This document shows, one piece after another, positions 41,524 through 50,647 of a DNA stretch of 64,000 nucleotides. The DNA is from a virus. The position numbers and the translations under genes were made by a program. Positions within the stretch are counted from its first letter, which is position 1, and the number at the start of each line of letters is the position of its first letter. The stretch covers positions 1 to 64,000 of the IMG/VR virus record IMGVR_UViG_3300021963_008220; one strand, given 5' to 3'. The notes below the pieces were generated by a model. That model ran no database searches. It saw only the letters and a list, made by a program, of their open reading frames with translations, and had not been told where the DNA came from.

Positions 41524-41546
41524 GTACAAAGGCACCCATTCAATAC
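41524..41546. repeat. Right copy of inverted repeat flanking gene 40697-41518
   Basis: Begins five bases after the stop codon. It abuts the T tract of the promoter for the 41601 gene. Confidence 0.7.
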
Positions 41547-41575
41547 TTTTTAAACGAAATTTTATTCTATCTTTG
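41547..41575 (+). promoter_or_regulatory. Host-type promoter for the glycosyltransferase operon
   Basis: T tract and ACG (41554-41556) are followed 14 bases on by TATCTTTG (41568-41575), the shared spacing with CCG changed to ACG. Confidence 0.75.
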
Positions 41576-41600
41576 CAGTAGAACCTATAAACACAAAACA

Positions 41601-43535
41601 TTGAGAGTTTTTTATATTGTACCGTATTTGTCTACCGGTGGAATGCCGGAGTATCTAAAGAACAAAATAGACAAGATTAAGAATGATGCAGAGGTTTGGG
41701 TTTTTGAAAAAACCCACGAGAAGACATATAATACAATCAGGAAGAGAATTGAATCTATTATAGGACAGGAAAGAATAGTTGTCTGGGGAGAAAAACCAGA
41801 AGACATTCTAATAAAGTCTATAAGAGAAATGAAGCCTGATGTTATACACTTCGAGGAACCATGTGAGCAATTTCTCAGCAAGCATCTGCTTGAATTAATA
41901 TTCACTGAGGATAGGGAGTATAAGATATTTGAAACCATGCACGATTCATCTGTTTCTTCTAAGGAAAAGATATACCTTCCAGATAAGTTTATAGTTGTTA
42001 GCCCGTGGCAGGTTAATCTTCTAAGGGATCTTAATGTTCCCATAGAAGTGGTTGAACACGAGATATCACAAAAACCAACCAGAGAATATAACCAAAGCAG
42101 AGAAAAATTGGGATTAGATCCCAATAAAAAACACGTGGTTCAGATAGGTATATTTACGCCTAGAAAGAATCAAAAGGAAACAGCTGAGTTAGCAAGAATC
42201 CTACCTGAGATTGATTTTCACTTCGTGGGTACTTTAGCAGATAACTTTAAATGGTATTGGGAGCCAATCATCTCAAATCTTCCGTCTAATTGTAAAGTGT
42301 GGGGTGAAAGAGATGATGTGGATTTATTTTATCAAGGTGCAGACCTTATTATATTTCCATCAATCCCTCTTTTTAATGACAAGGAAACTAGTCCATTAGT
42401 TATTAAGGAAGCAATATCGTGGAAATCTCCACTACTGCTAAGAAATCTCCCCGTCTATGTTGACATGTACCAGGAATCTGAACATTTAAAATTCTTTGCG
42501 AGTGATTCAAAAGACGAGATAGCAAATCAAATTAGAACTATTCTATGTTCAATACCAAACGAAAAAACAACCAATAAAAAAAACATGTTTATACACAGAT
42601 TTACACCAAGCGAAAATAAGATTGATATAGTTTACATAGGTGACAATGACAATTTAGAATTCTTACACTGTGACGTCAGAATAAAAGATATCGATACCGG
42701 TGCTACCATTTATGAATGTCCGATAGGATTTACTCTCGGAAATTCATATTGGGTGATTCCTATTCCTATCCACATTTACGATTTCCAGAACAATCCCAAT
42801 TTCGGTGGATTCCGTATAGAGTATAGACAAGGTGAATCGGTTATACATACATCCGAATTAAGACTACGAAATGTCAGCAAGAAAATTTGTAGACTAGATA
42901 CTAAAGATCCCATATTCAGAAACTATGAAGAGTTCTTTACTGATAGAATATACGATCCAATGACAGATAGCATATTTAGAAAAAAGGTTGCTATTGATGT
43001 TGGAGCTAACGTTGGATTATTTACTGAATATTGTTTAGACACCGGATTCGAAAAAGTTATTTCGATAGAACCAAATCCTCTTGCAGCTAACGAATTTAGA
43101 AAAATGCACTCTGATAATCCAAATGTAACTCTTCATGAAATGGCTTTGACCGGAGATGGGGTGGACGTTAATCTTAGTGTAAATCCAGGAAACACACTTG
43201 TTTCCAGCATATCCAAATCAATAAGCGACAACACAGTTACTGTTAAATCTGAAACTTTGGATTCGCTTATAGAAAGAGTTGGTGAGGTTGATCTACTAAA
43301 GATTGATATAGAAGGAGCAGAGTATGATCTGATAGCAAAGACTTCGGAGGAAACCCTAAAGAAAGCTTCCAACATAATTTTAGAATTCCATGACAACCCG
43401 GACGGAAAAGTTCTTGCAATTCTCAAAAAACTGGAATCTGCTGGATTTACATACCAGATGCACGACGAGTCAATAAAAAGACTTGTTGATGCTTTTGAAG
43501 ATCATGGTGTAATATTTGCTAAAAAAATTAGATAA
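41601..43535 (+). CDS. Glycosyltransferase (GT4-like) fused to FkbM-type methyltransferase
   Basis: The 644-residue product starts at TTG (MRVFYIVPYLSTGGMPEYL). Residues ~1-330 form a GT-B glycosyltransferase: VIHFEEPCEQF, VQIGIFTPRKNQKETAELA and IFPSIPLFNDKETSPLVIKE with the sugar-nucleotide Glu motif. A beta-rich linker follows. Residues ~455-640 are an FkbM methyltransferase: AIDVGANVGLFTEYC (~465), ISIEPNPLAANEF and LLKIDIEGAEYDLI. It would transfer a sugar and O-methylate it. The stop overlaps the next ATG by one base, so the two giant enzymes are made together. Confidence 0.85.
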   Translation: MRVFYIVPYLSTGGMPEYLKNKIDKIKNDAEVWVFEKTHEKTYNTIRKRIESIIGQERIVVWGEKPEDILIKSIREMKPDVIHFEEPCEQFLSKHLLELIFTEDREYKIFETMHDSSVSSKEKIYLPDKFIVVSPWQVNLLRDLNVPIEVVEHEISQKPTREYNQSREKLGLDPNKKHVVQIGIFTPRKNQKETAELARILPEIDFHFVGTLADNFKWYWEPIISNLPSNCKVWGERDDVDLFYQGADLIIFPSIPLFNDKETSPLVIKEAISWKSPLLLRNLPVYVDMYQESEHLKFFASDSKDEIANQIRTILCSIPNEKTTNKKNMFIHRFTPSENKIDIVYIGDNDNLEFLHCDVRIKDIDTGATIYECPIGFTLGNSYWVIPIPIHIYDFQNNPNFGGFRIEYRQGESVIHTSELRLRNVSKKICRLDTKDPIFRNYEEFFTDRIYDPMTDSIFRKKVAIDVGANVGLFTEYCLDTGFEKVISIEPNPLAANEFRKMHSDNPNVTLHEMALTGDGVDVNLSVNPGNTLVSSISKSISDNTVTVKSETLDSLIERVGEVDLLKIDIEGAEYDLIAKTSEETLKKASNIILEFHDNPDGKVLAILKKLESAGFTYQMHDESIKRLVDAFEDHGVIFAKKIR

Positions 43536-45892
43536 TGAGAATAGCACAAATAACCCCAGGGGTAATTCCTATCCCGCCGAATGGATGGGGGGCTGTTGAA
43601 AAGATAATTTGGGAATACACTAAGGTTCTAAGAAATCTTGGTCACGAGGTTGAAATACTTTATACCGATGATGTTAGACCTGGTGAATGGGACATAGTTC
43701 ACGTTCATATGGCTAATCTGGCTTTGATTCTTAAAGAAAGAGGAATACCTTATATCTTTTCACATCATGATCACCATGCGCATCATTTAGGAAAGGATTC
43801 GGAAGTTTATAAAAACAATCTCGAAGCTATGAAGGGATCTGTCCTTTCATTTGTTCATGCAAAATATTTAGTGGAGTATTTTGGATCACTTCCTCAGTTA
43901 AGATATCTTAGCCACGGTGCAAACCTTGATGACTATAAGTTTAAGGATAGGTCTAAGGATCTTCTCCAGAACGGGACAAGTTTAGTTATGATGGCAAACA
44001 ACGGTCTTTTAGGAAACCCGCTGTTTGACAGAAAGGGATTTATCCCGGGTATAGAATGTGCAAGAAATTTGGATCTTCCGATAACTATAATTTGTCCAAG
44101 TAAAAACAACAAAGAATTCTTTGAGAAAAATTCATCAGCAGCAAACTATTCTAAGTTGAATATCCTATATGATGTTGACTATGAGAATACTTTAGCTGAA
44201 TTGGATAAGCATCACATCTTTATGAATTTAGGAGGAATCGAGGCAGGACATCCCAATCTAACTGTTACTGAAAGCATATCAATGGGTATTCCCGTTGTTG
44301 GATTAATGGAATCAGATCTGGTTGGAATGAGAAGAATAGAATCTGTTGATTCGACAGAGATGATGAAGGGTGTAAAGGACGTGATCTCATCTTACCCTCA
44401 ATATGTTTTAGGATGCAAAGAACAGAGGGAGCTAATTTCATGGGAAGTTATTGTTTCTAGAATGCTCATGGACTATGCTTCATTTGGCAAGATATCACAA
44501 AAGGACCTTATCCTGAATGATTATAAATCTGTATCGAAGAAGGTCAGAAAAATAGAAGACAATGGATTTTATTGCTGGTTCAAAAGGAATCCACATTTTT
44601 ACAAAGGATCATACCCAGAGTGCGGCGGACAATCTATATTCTTTAGAGATGCAAGAACCAAAGCTGTTAAGGGATTTCTAAATAGTGGTAAAAGCAAAAG
44701 ATCGTGGATAACAATTCCTGATGTCACCCACGAATATGTTGACTGGGAGATTGTTATAAAGGACGGTGACGAAGTTCTCAAAACGATAAAGATGAATCTG
44801 GAAAATGAGCATGTTCTTATTGAGCAGGGTAACATTAGAAGATCTGATCTCGAGGACATAGTCAAGGACTTTTTGTCCATGGCAAAGTGTATACCTTCTA
44901 TATCGGAGAACTCAAATTATCTGGCAGGTCTAAAGACTCCCCACTTTAAATACAAGGGTGGAGACGAATCAGGCTTTTATAGAGTTTTAAACACGGACCA
45001 AATAATAGATTTATTTAGTCCAAATTACGTCAAGTTACCGAATCCCCTTATAATCCTCCGGACCTCAGCTTTGGGTGACACCATATCATTTATGCCATAT
45101 GCTGATGAGTATGCTAGAAGACTGGGTATTAGATGTAATGTCGTAGCAAATTTCGGATTTCTATACACTGATTTATATCCAAATGTGAATATAATACAAA
45201 TGCCGGATGATTTAAGCGTGTATACGGACATTATATGCTGTGACTATATCTATGACTTACCTTTACAGTTAGGCTTCGCTAAACAGCTAGGATTAGCCGA
45301 TATGGGCAAGTTAAGACCCCAACTTAAGGGATCAGGTAAACCTTCGCCCTTAAATAAGAGATATGTTTGCTTCTCCAGCCATAGTACAGCTCAGGCTAAG
45401 CACTGGAATAACAATAACTCTTGGGAGAAGTTATGCGATATGCTGACTAAGAAGGGGCTAACCCCCGTTTGCATAGACAGATACTATAGCTTTGGTATAG
45501 AAGGAAACTGGAATGAGATACCCAACAACTGTCTAAATAAGACTGGAATGGAGCTAGCAGACATGATGCACTGGATAGAACACTGCGAATTCTTCGTAGG
45601 TTTATCTAGCGGCCTATCCTGGGTTGCACACGCTTTGGGTAAAAAAGTGGTGGTGATATCGGGGGTAACCAAAAAAGATAATGAATTTGATGAAGATTGT
45701 ATAAGACTCCATAAGGAAGAAGTCTGCAATTCTTGCTTCAACTATCCCGAAAAATTCCCATTTAATGCAGGAGATTGGTTGTGGTGTCCCGAACACAAAG
45801 GAACTCCTAGACAGTTCGAGTGCACAAAAAAGATATCTGCTAAGCAGGTAATGGATGCTATAGAGGCTAAAGGCTGGGACAGGATAAAGTAA
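43535..45892 (+). CDS. Bifunctional glycosyltransferase: GT4-like N-terminus and BAHT-type heptosyltransferase C-terminus
   Basis: The 785-residue product begins with a GT4-like domain (RIAQITPGVIPIPPNGWGAV, then FMNLGGIEAGHPNLTVTES ~230). The C-terminal ~300 residues are a GT9-type domain: LIILRTSALGDTISFMPYAD, AQAKHWNNNNSWEKL, FVGLSSGLSWVAHALGKKVV, and a Cys cluster CNSCFN (~730) with WLWCPEHKGTPRQFECTK (~750-765). The four cysteines and the CPxHKGTxRQFEC phrase match the iron-finger of bacterial autotransporter heptosyltransferases such as TibC, which O-glycosylate Ser residues of surface proteins with heptose. A phage Ser/Thr-rich fibre is the obvious candidate acceptor (inference). Confidence 0.85.
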   Translation: MRIAQITPGVIPIPPNGWGAVEKIIWEYTKVLRNLGHEVEILYTDDVRPGEWDIVHVHMANLALILKERGIPYIFSHHDHHAHHLGKDSEVYKNNLEAMKGSVLSFVHAKYLVEYFGSLPQLRYLSHGANLDDYKFKDRSKDLLQNGTSLVMMANNGLLGNPLFDRKGFIPGIECARNLDLPITIICPSKNNKEFFEKNSSAANYSKLNILYDVDYENTLAELDKHHIFMNLGGIEAGHPNLTVTESISMGIPVVGLMESDLVGMRRIESVDSTEMMKGVKDVISSYPQYVLGCKEQRELISWEVIVSRMLMDYASFGKISQKDLILNDYKSVSKKVRKIEDNGFYCWFKRNPHFYKGSYPECGGQSIFFRDARTKAVKGFLNSGKSKRSWITIPDVTHEYVDWEIVIKDGDEVLKTIKMNLENEHVLIEQGNIRRSDLEDIVKDFLSMAKCIPSISENSNYLAGLKTPHFKYKGGDESGFYRVLNTDQIIDLFSPNYVKLPNPLIILRTSALGDTISFMPYADEYARRLGIRCNVVANFGFLYTDLYPNVNIIQMPDDLSVYTDIICCDYIYDLPLQLGFAKQLGLADMGKLRPQLKGSGKPSPLNKRYVCFSSHSTAQAKHWNNNNSWEKLCDMLTKKGLTPVCIDRYYSFGIEGNWNEIPNNCLNKTGMELADMMHWIEHCEFFVGLSSGLSWVAHALGKKVVVISGVTKKDNEFDEDCIRLHKEEVCNSCFNYPEKFPFNAGDWLWCPEHKGTPRQFECTKKISAKQVMDAIEAKGWDRIK

Positions 45893-45928
45893 GTTTCCAA
45901 AGATAAATAGTAGTAAAAACCAAAACGA

Positions 45929-46516
45929 ATGAAAAAAATCACATTTTTACTATTATTACTACCAATACTATCATTTGGACAAACCCTTAGAGATTCGGTT
46001 AGAGTAAAAACCCCAATATATGAAGTTGTATATAGCGAAAAATTAGAGCAGCCAACTTGGATCCAGTACACAGTACAGTGTCCAAATGGTGCAGCTTCTA
46101 GGGCAGGCATGGATTTTTACACCAACGATTCGATAAAAACCTCAGATAATGCGGATTATATCAAGAATCTTTACGACAAGGGGCATTTAGCTCCAGCAGC
46201 TGATTTTAATTGTACCAAGGAGCTTCTATATCAAACTTTTAGTTATTTAAACTGTGCATTACAGAACCAGTATCTAAACAGAGGAGTATGGAGAATGCTA
46301 GAGGAATATGAGAGAGAATTAGCTAAAACTGAGAAAGTAACTGTTACAATAACAATGGGTTTCGATAAAAATTCGATCAAATTGCCTACAGGAGCCACGG
46401 TACCAAGCGGATTCTATAAAACAATCTATTTAGAGAAGTCAAAGAAAACTATAAAATACTACTTTGCTAACGAAGCACCAAAAAAACCTAAATTCTCGGA
46501 TTACATAATTAAATAA
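45929..46516 (+). CDS. Secreted DNA/RNA non-specific endonuclease (NUC family)
   Basis: The 195-residue product starts with a signal peptide (KKITFLLLLLPILSFGQ). The catalytic phrase YDKGHLAPAADFN corresponds to the DRGH motif with His as base, and NCALQNQYLNRGVWRMLE supplies the metal-binding Asn and Glu-containing helix of the family. It should cut DNA and RNA in the periplasm or outside the cell. Possible roles: destroying incoming rival phage DNA, or recycling DNA from lysed cells. Arg is replaced by Lys in the DRGH motif, as in some active members. Confidence 0.85.
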   Translation: MKKITFLLLLLPILSFGQTLRDSVRVKTPIYEVVYSEKLEQPTWIQYTVQCPNGAASRAGMDFYTNDSIKTSDNADYIKNLYDKGHLAPAADFNCTKELLYQTFSYLNCALQNQYLNRGVWRMLEEYERELAKTEKVTVTITMGFDKNSIKLPTGATVPSGFYKTIYLEKSKKTIKYYFANEAPKKPKFSDYIIK

Positions 46517-46524
46517 TCTGAATA

Positions 46525-46532
46525 GATATATA
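46525..46532 (+). promoter_or_regulatory. GATATATA octamer before the 46555 gene
   Basis: 22 bases before the ATG of a leader-bearing gene. Confidence 0.45.
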
Positions 46533-46554
46533 CATAAACATAAAATACATAAAA

Positions 46555-46941
46555 ATGGAAAGAATTGTATCATTTGACGACTTCAGAAAAAAAGCTAGCG
46601 AAATAGCAGAAGACGATCACATGGAAGGAGGAGATGAAAAACAGCACTACATGTTTTTCGCAAACCTAACTTCTATCAAGCACTACATAGACGAAATCCT
46701 CAAAATGGATCCAAAAGAAGTTGATAATCATCTTAGAAATGGTCACGATTGGGCTGCTGATCATATTGCTACGTCTAAAGACGATATTCAAGAAGTTGCT
46801 GATTGGATCAGAAACGAAATGGAGGGTCACAGTAAAGAAGAACCAGGCGAAGAGATGGGAATGATAGAGCCCGAAAATGTTGAGGTTGAAGTTGAAGACG
46901 ACGAGAAGGAAGAGGGCGACGAAGACGAGGACGAAGAATAA
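46555..46941 (+). CDS. Leader-bearing protein with highly acidic tail
   Basis: The 128-residue product begins MERIVSFDDFRKKASEIAED, a leader-family member. The body is helical with several His, and the last ~30 residues are nearly all Glu and Asp. Acidic, tagged proteins fit T4-like internal head or scaffold-associated proteins; a scaffold role is also possible. Confidence 0.7.
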   Translation: MERIVSFDDFRKKASEIAEDDHMEGGDEKQHYMFFANLTSIKHYIDEILKMDPKEVDNHLRNGHDWAADHIATSKDDIQEVADWIRNEMEGHSKEEPGEEMGMIEPENVEVEVEDDEKEEGDEDEDEE

Positions 46942-46961
46942 TCTAAATTTAATTTATATTT

Positions 46962-46991
46962 AAAGCCAGATATTAATATCTGGCTTTTTTT
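46962..46991 (+). terminator. Terminator after the 46555 gene
   Basis: AAAGCCAGATAT/ATATCTGGCTTT with a TTA-type loop, followed by TTTTTT. Confidence 0.88.
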
Positions 46992-47036
46992 GTGGAACAT
47001 TGCAGAGGGCGTTAACTATGAAAATAAAATATCATT

Positions 47037-47672
47037 ATGGAAATAAGATTTGCTGACACTTTTGCCGATAGTATTAAAACACTGATAAGACACAATACCT
47101 GGTGGTATAAAACATATTCCCTATTCAGATACGATATTCCAAGATTTATCAAGAATGTTTGGAAGTTTAGAAAACCCCTAGCTGATCACTACTGGTGGGA
47201 TCACCATGCTATGCTAAAGTTTATGGAGGTTGGATTTGATGACATGGCGGAAAAAATAGAAAAACATGGACTTGAGGTAGACATCAGCAGACTAAAGAAG
47301 GTTAAAGCCATGAAGAGAGCTGCAGAGCTTATCAGAAACTATAACCAGGATCTTTATATTGAGATGGCTGAGAAAGAGCTGGGAAAGGTCGTATTGCATG
47401 ATTGGGAATTTGAAGAGGCTGAGGATAAGCCAGGATACTCTAGATTGGTTGACAAAGAAACCGAAGAGGAGAAAGACCATAACAGAAAAGTATTTGAGAG
47501 AGCCCGCGAAATAGGGGAGCAAGAATGGAATGAGTTGTGGAGAATCCTAAAAGGTCAGGACTACGAAGAATACAAAAAGATCTCCGAATCACTAACAGAA
47601 GAAGAACGCAGAGAAGAGGACCACTACTATAAGTGGTTCGACGGAACAGATCTTCGCGGATGGTGGGACTAA
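47037..47672 (+). CDS. Conserved phage protein, unknown function
   Basis: The 211-residue product begins MEIRFADTFADSIKTLIRHN and continues with a Trp/Arg/Tyr-rich helical section (RYDIPRFIKNVWKFRK). The look is of a conserved phage protein but no function is known to me. It is soluble, charged and Trp-rich, with an amphipathic N-terminus. It ends LRGWWD. Confidence 0.65.
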   Translation: MEIRFADTFADSIKTLIRHNTWWYKTYSLFRYDIPRFIKNVWKFRKPLADHYWWDHHAMLKFMEVGFDDMAEKIEKHGLEVDISRLKKVKAMKRAAELIRNYNQDLYIEMAEKELGKVVLHDWEFEEAEDKPGYSRLVDKETEEEKDHNRKVFERAREIGEQEWNELWRILKGQDYEEYKKISESLTEEERREEDHYYKWFDGTDLRGWWD

Positions 47673-47681
47673 AAAATACAA

Positions 47682-48287
47682 ATGGAAGACATCAAGCACA
47701 ACGAAAAAAGTATACAGAAGAATCTCGAGAAAAGATTCGATAGTGGAAACATAAAGTACACCGTGGGTAATCTGTATCTATTTAAGGATAATTGGGAAAC
47801 AGATTTCTTAGTGGTTCAGAAAAGCGGATACTGTTACGAGATAGAAATAAAAACCAGTAGATCCGATTTCTTCAATGATTTCAAGAAGGAGAATAAACAC
47901 CTTATATTAAACGAGGGCGTTTATATGAAGAAGAAATATAGGTACCATACAGACCCAGAAACAAAGAAAAGAACATCCGAACAATATTATGATCGGACTG
48001 AATGGAAATTCAGACCGAATAAATTTTACTACTGCGTACCGGAGGGTCTAATCAAGGCGGAAGAAGTCCCAGATTATGCTGGACTGATGTATGTAAATTC
48101 CTATGGAATAGTTACCACAATAAAGGAAGCTAAGTTTATTCACAAGGAGAAGCTGGAATTGACCAAAAAGCTCTGTGATAAGTTTTACTACTATTGGAAA
48201 AATACCAGAAGAGATCTTATTATCATGGAGAATGAAAATAAGAAATTAAATAAATTGAACGAAAACTTTAAAAAAATGCAGAATTAA
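47682..48287 (+). CDS. PD-(D/E)XK-like nuclease-fold protein
   Basis: The 201-residue product contains WETDFLVVQKSGYCYEIEIK TSRSDF, in which Asp in ETDFLVV and the EIEIK phrase give the D...ExK nuclease core, followed by DFFNDFKKENKH. It resembles MmcB-like or phage repair nuclease-type proteins. The C-terminus is a charged coiled coil. Target unknown. Confidence 0.65.
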   Translation: MEDIKHNEKSIQKNLEKRFDSGNIKYTVGNLYLFKDNWETDFLVVQKSGYCYEIEIKTSRSDFFNDFKKENKHLILNEGVYMKKKYRYHTDPETKKRTSEQYYDRTEWKFRPNKFYYCVPEGLIKAEEVPDYAGLMYVNSYGIVTTIKEAKFIHKEKLELTKKLCDKFYYYWKNTRRDLIIMENENKKLNKLNENFKKMQN

Positions 48288-48288
48288 T

Positions 48289-48319
48289 TTTTTAATTCCG
48301 CGATACACGGTTATATTTG
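48289..48319 (+). promoter_or_regulatory. Host-type promoter for the 48325 gene
   Basis: T tract, CCG (48298-48300) and, 14 bases on, TATATTTG (48312-48319). The ATG follows at 48325, giving a very short leader. Confidence 0.8.
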
Positions 48320-48324
48320 CAAAA

Positions 48325-48657
48325 ATGAGTGAAAAGAGAAAAAAGAATACACCAACCATCAGTAAAATAGTAAAGGAATATAAAGACGCCACCACAACGG
48401 AGATATGGGAAGGTGTAAGAGATAATTTTCTTTATGGTTTTATTGGAGCTACCTTAGTTGTTTTTATAGCGACCAGAGTGGACATTGCGGTACTTGTTGG
48501 TTATCTAATTTATTACATGTACGTAGGAAGGATAGTTAATAGACCAAAGTATGTAACATCACTAGGAAAACTTATAGTTTTTCCCGTTCCCTCGGCACTT
48601 GGTGCTTTTATGGGATATAAGCTCTCGTATATTATGATAAGTTATCTCAATCCGTAA
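48325..48657 (+). CDS. Small integral membrane protein, unknown function
   Basis: The 110-residue product has a basic cytoplasmic start and about three hydrophobic segments (FLYGFIGATLVVFIATRV, IAVLVGYLIYYMYVG, SALGAFMGYKLSYIMI). It has no known family. An early expressed inner-membrane protein could take part in exclusion or host takeover, which is speculation. Confidence 0.6.
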   Translation: MSEKRKKNTPTISKIVKEYKDATTTEIWEGVRDNFLYGFIGATLVVFIATRVDIAVLVGYLIYYMYVGRIVNRPKYVTSLGKLIVFPVPSALGAFMGYKLSYIMISYLNP

Positions 48658-48668
48658 ATTTACAAAGA

Positions 48669-49406
48669 ATGTTCATAAAAAACCAAACCCCCTATTTAGG
48701 AAAGATCGAATTAAAATTTGAAAAGTCCCCCTGGTACTCATCAGGAAGCAACAGGCTTAATAAGGTTCACTTGAATCTTGGATTCACAAAATTGGTCTCA
48801 AGGATCAAGCTAAAAAGAGATTTGAATGGACCCATTCCGGATCCTCAGAAGATCGAGTTAATCAACAAATATACAGGGGGAATAATAGGTAAACATACTT
48901 TCCATAATGATGAACACATTTTGGAAAATTCTTTCCTAGCTCCAGACGGAACATATCTAGGTGATCTTTCCGAAGGCTGGAGATACTACAAAAACAGAAT
49001 GATAGTAACACAGAAAAAACCCCACGGGGTAGCTTTAGTAATGGAAAAAGATTTCTTCCATATGTCTCTAGATAGAAGAGGTATCGTTGAGGACTACTTT
49101 TCTGTTTTCGTCAAGGGATATTATGGTTACAGTCACAGAGGAGGAAATACTTTCAGATTAGGTGACAGATTATTTGACGAGAATTATGTCCCAGTAGAAT
49201 CTGATTACAGCAAAGAAGAATGGGCTAAGTATAAAAAGAAAGCCAATGAATCTGAGATCAGAAATCGGAAAGATGGATGGCTAAAGGACGGAGATGAGTT
49301 TGAGATTGCTTCTATTATACCCTTTAATAGAAGAGGCAATATAACGATACAAACGTGGGAGCAAGCTGAACAAGCTGCGATTAATATTTCAAATTATTTG
49401 AGTTAG
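48669..49406 (+). CDS. Hypothetical protein
   Basis: The 245-residue product is beta-rich and basic (LGKIELKFEKSPWYSSGSNR at the start). It contains DGTYLGDLSEGWRYYKNRM and KDFFHMSLDRRG. No family recognised. It lies 11 bp after a membrane protein gene and 27 bp before the AAA ATPase gene. Confidence 0.6.
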   Translation: MFIKNQTPYLGKIELKFEKSPWYSSGSNRLNKVHLNLGFTKLVSRIKLKRDLNGPIPDPQKIELINKYTGGIIGKHTFHNDEHILENSFLAPDGTYLGDLSEGWRYYKNRMIVTQKKPHGVALVMEKDFFHMSLDRRGIVEDYFSVFVKGYYGYSHRGGNTFRLGDRLFDENYVPVESDYSKEEWAKYKKKANESEIRNRKDGWLKDGDEFEIASIIPFNRRGNITIQTWEQAEQAAINISNYLS

Positions 49407-49433
49407 AGAACTATAAACGTAAAACAAATAATA

Positions 49434-50435
49434 ATGGCAGATAGAAAAATTAAAGAAAAAATAATTCAAAAACTAAAACAACTGAAAGATATGGAAATTG
49501 AGATGGAAAACGTTTACAGCACCGAGGAGCAGGAACCTTTAGACGAGTTGGAAACAGAGAAAAAAATTGATTTCGCCCAGTGGTCAGTAATGGGAGACGG
49601 CAGCTATATCGCAGCTCCTAAAGCGGAGAAAAAACTTCCCGCAGGTTTATATGAGTTTGAGTGGAACAACAGGGCCAACGAATGGTGTGTAATGAGACAA
49701 GCAATCAACACCGATGAGCTCTATGAGCTTCCGACAACTGAGATTGGTGAGATTCTAACAGACATAAAATCTTTCTGGAAAAAATCCGAGCTATATAAAT
49801 CATACAAGCTTATGCACAAAAGAGGGATTTTACTATACGGGGATCCTGGCTGTGGTAAGTCTGGTATTTTACAGCTTTGTATGATGCACATCATCAAAGA
49901 TCTATCCGGTGTTGTGATCAACATTAAAAATGAGGATTCTATTAAAGCTTATGTTGAGATGGTTCCTAAGTTGAGACAGATCGAACCAGATCGCCCATTA
50001 GTTGTTATTATTGAAGATATTGATAGCGTTGCTGGGGATAGTAATTATTCCACTTCTGTGTTGCTTAATATACTTGATGGTATTAAGCAGATCGAAAATG
50101 TTGTTTACATAGCAACAACAAACTACCCCGAAAAATTGGAGGAGAGAATCACAAATAGGCCTTCACGTTTCGATAGAAGATACTACGTAGCTCCGCCTTC
50201 GAGAGAAGTTAGAAAGGCTTATCTTTTGAATAAGATTGGAGAAAACAAAATCGACATAGACATTGAAAAATGGTTAGACGATACAGAGGATCTTTCTATG
50301 TCACACTTAAAAGAACTTTTCATCTCTGTAGTACTGTTAGATAACAAATACGAGAATGCTATAGAGCATCTAAATGGGATGAAGAAAAAACCCAGAGGGA
50401 AAAAAGAAAAAGAACTTGGATTCGGATCACGCTAA
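49434..50435 (+). CDS. AAA+ ATPase
   Basis: The 333-residue product has a coiled N-terminus and an AAA+ module: Walker A GILLYGDPGCGKSGIL, Walker B LVVIIEDIDSVAG, sensor 1 VVYIATTNYPEKL and an arginine-finger-like ERITNRPSRFDRR. It resembles BCS1/FtsH-type AAA domains without a protease. It may remodel proteins or DNA complexes. Ends in a basic tail. Confidence 0.85.
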   Translation: MADRKIKEKIIQKLKQLKDMEIEMENVYSTEEQEPLDELETEKKIDFAQWSVMGDGSYIAAPKAEKKLPAGLYEFEWNNRANEWCVMRQAINTDELYELPTTEIGEILTDIKSFWKKSELYKSYKLMHKRGILLYGDPGCGKSGILQLCMMHIIKDLSGVVINIKNEDSIKAYVEMVPKLRQIEPDRPLVVIIEDIDSVAGDSNYSTSVLLNILDGIKQIENVVYIATTNYPEKLEERITNRPSRFDRRYYVAPPSREVRKAYLLNKIGENKIDIDIEKWLDDTEDLSMSHLKELFISVVLLDNKYENAIEHLNGMKKKPRGKKEKELGFGSR

Positions 50436-50452
50436 ATAATAGAATAGAGGTA

Positions 50453-50647
50453 ATGAAACTGGAATTACAGTACAAAAATTATTTAAAAAATAATCCGGAA
50501 TCGAAATTAACATTTGAGAGGTGGGTGATTGAAATAATGAGTCCTGTATTACAGAAAGCTCTATCAGAGTCGGTAAATCAAGATCCCGGTGTTGTTTGGT
50601 TTGATACAGAAACTGGAAAATTAAATACAGAAAATGATGAGAATTAA
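50453..50647 (+). CDS. Small protein, unknown function
   Basis: The 64-residue product is helical (KLELQYKNYLKNNPESKLTF at the start) with an acidic end. It overlaps the next gene by 14 bp. Confidence 0.55.
   Translation: MKLELQYKNYLKNNPESKLTFERWVIEIMSPVLQKALSESVNQDPGVVWFDTETGKLNTENDEN

Noticed and set aside
45742-46110. 122-residue minus-strand frame across the heptosyltransferase end and nuclease start
   Set aside because: It overlaps two well-supported genes on the other strand and has no recognisable domain.
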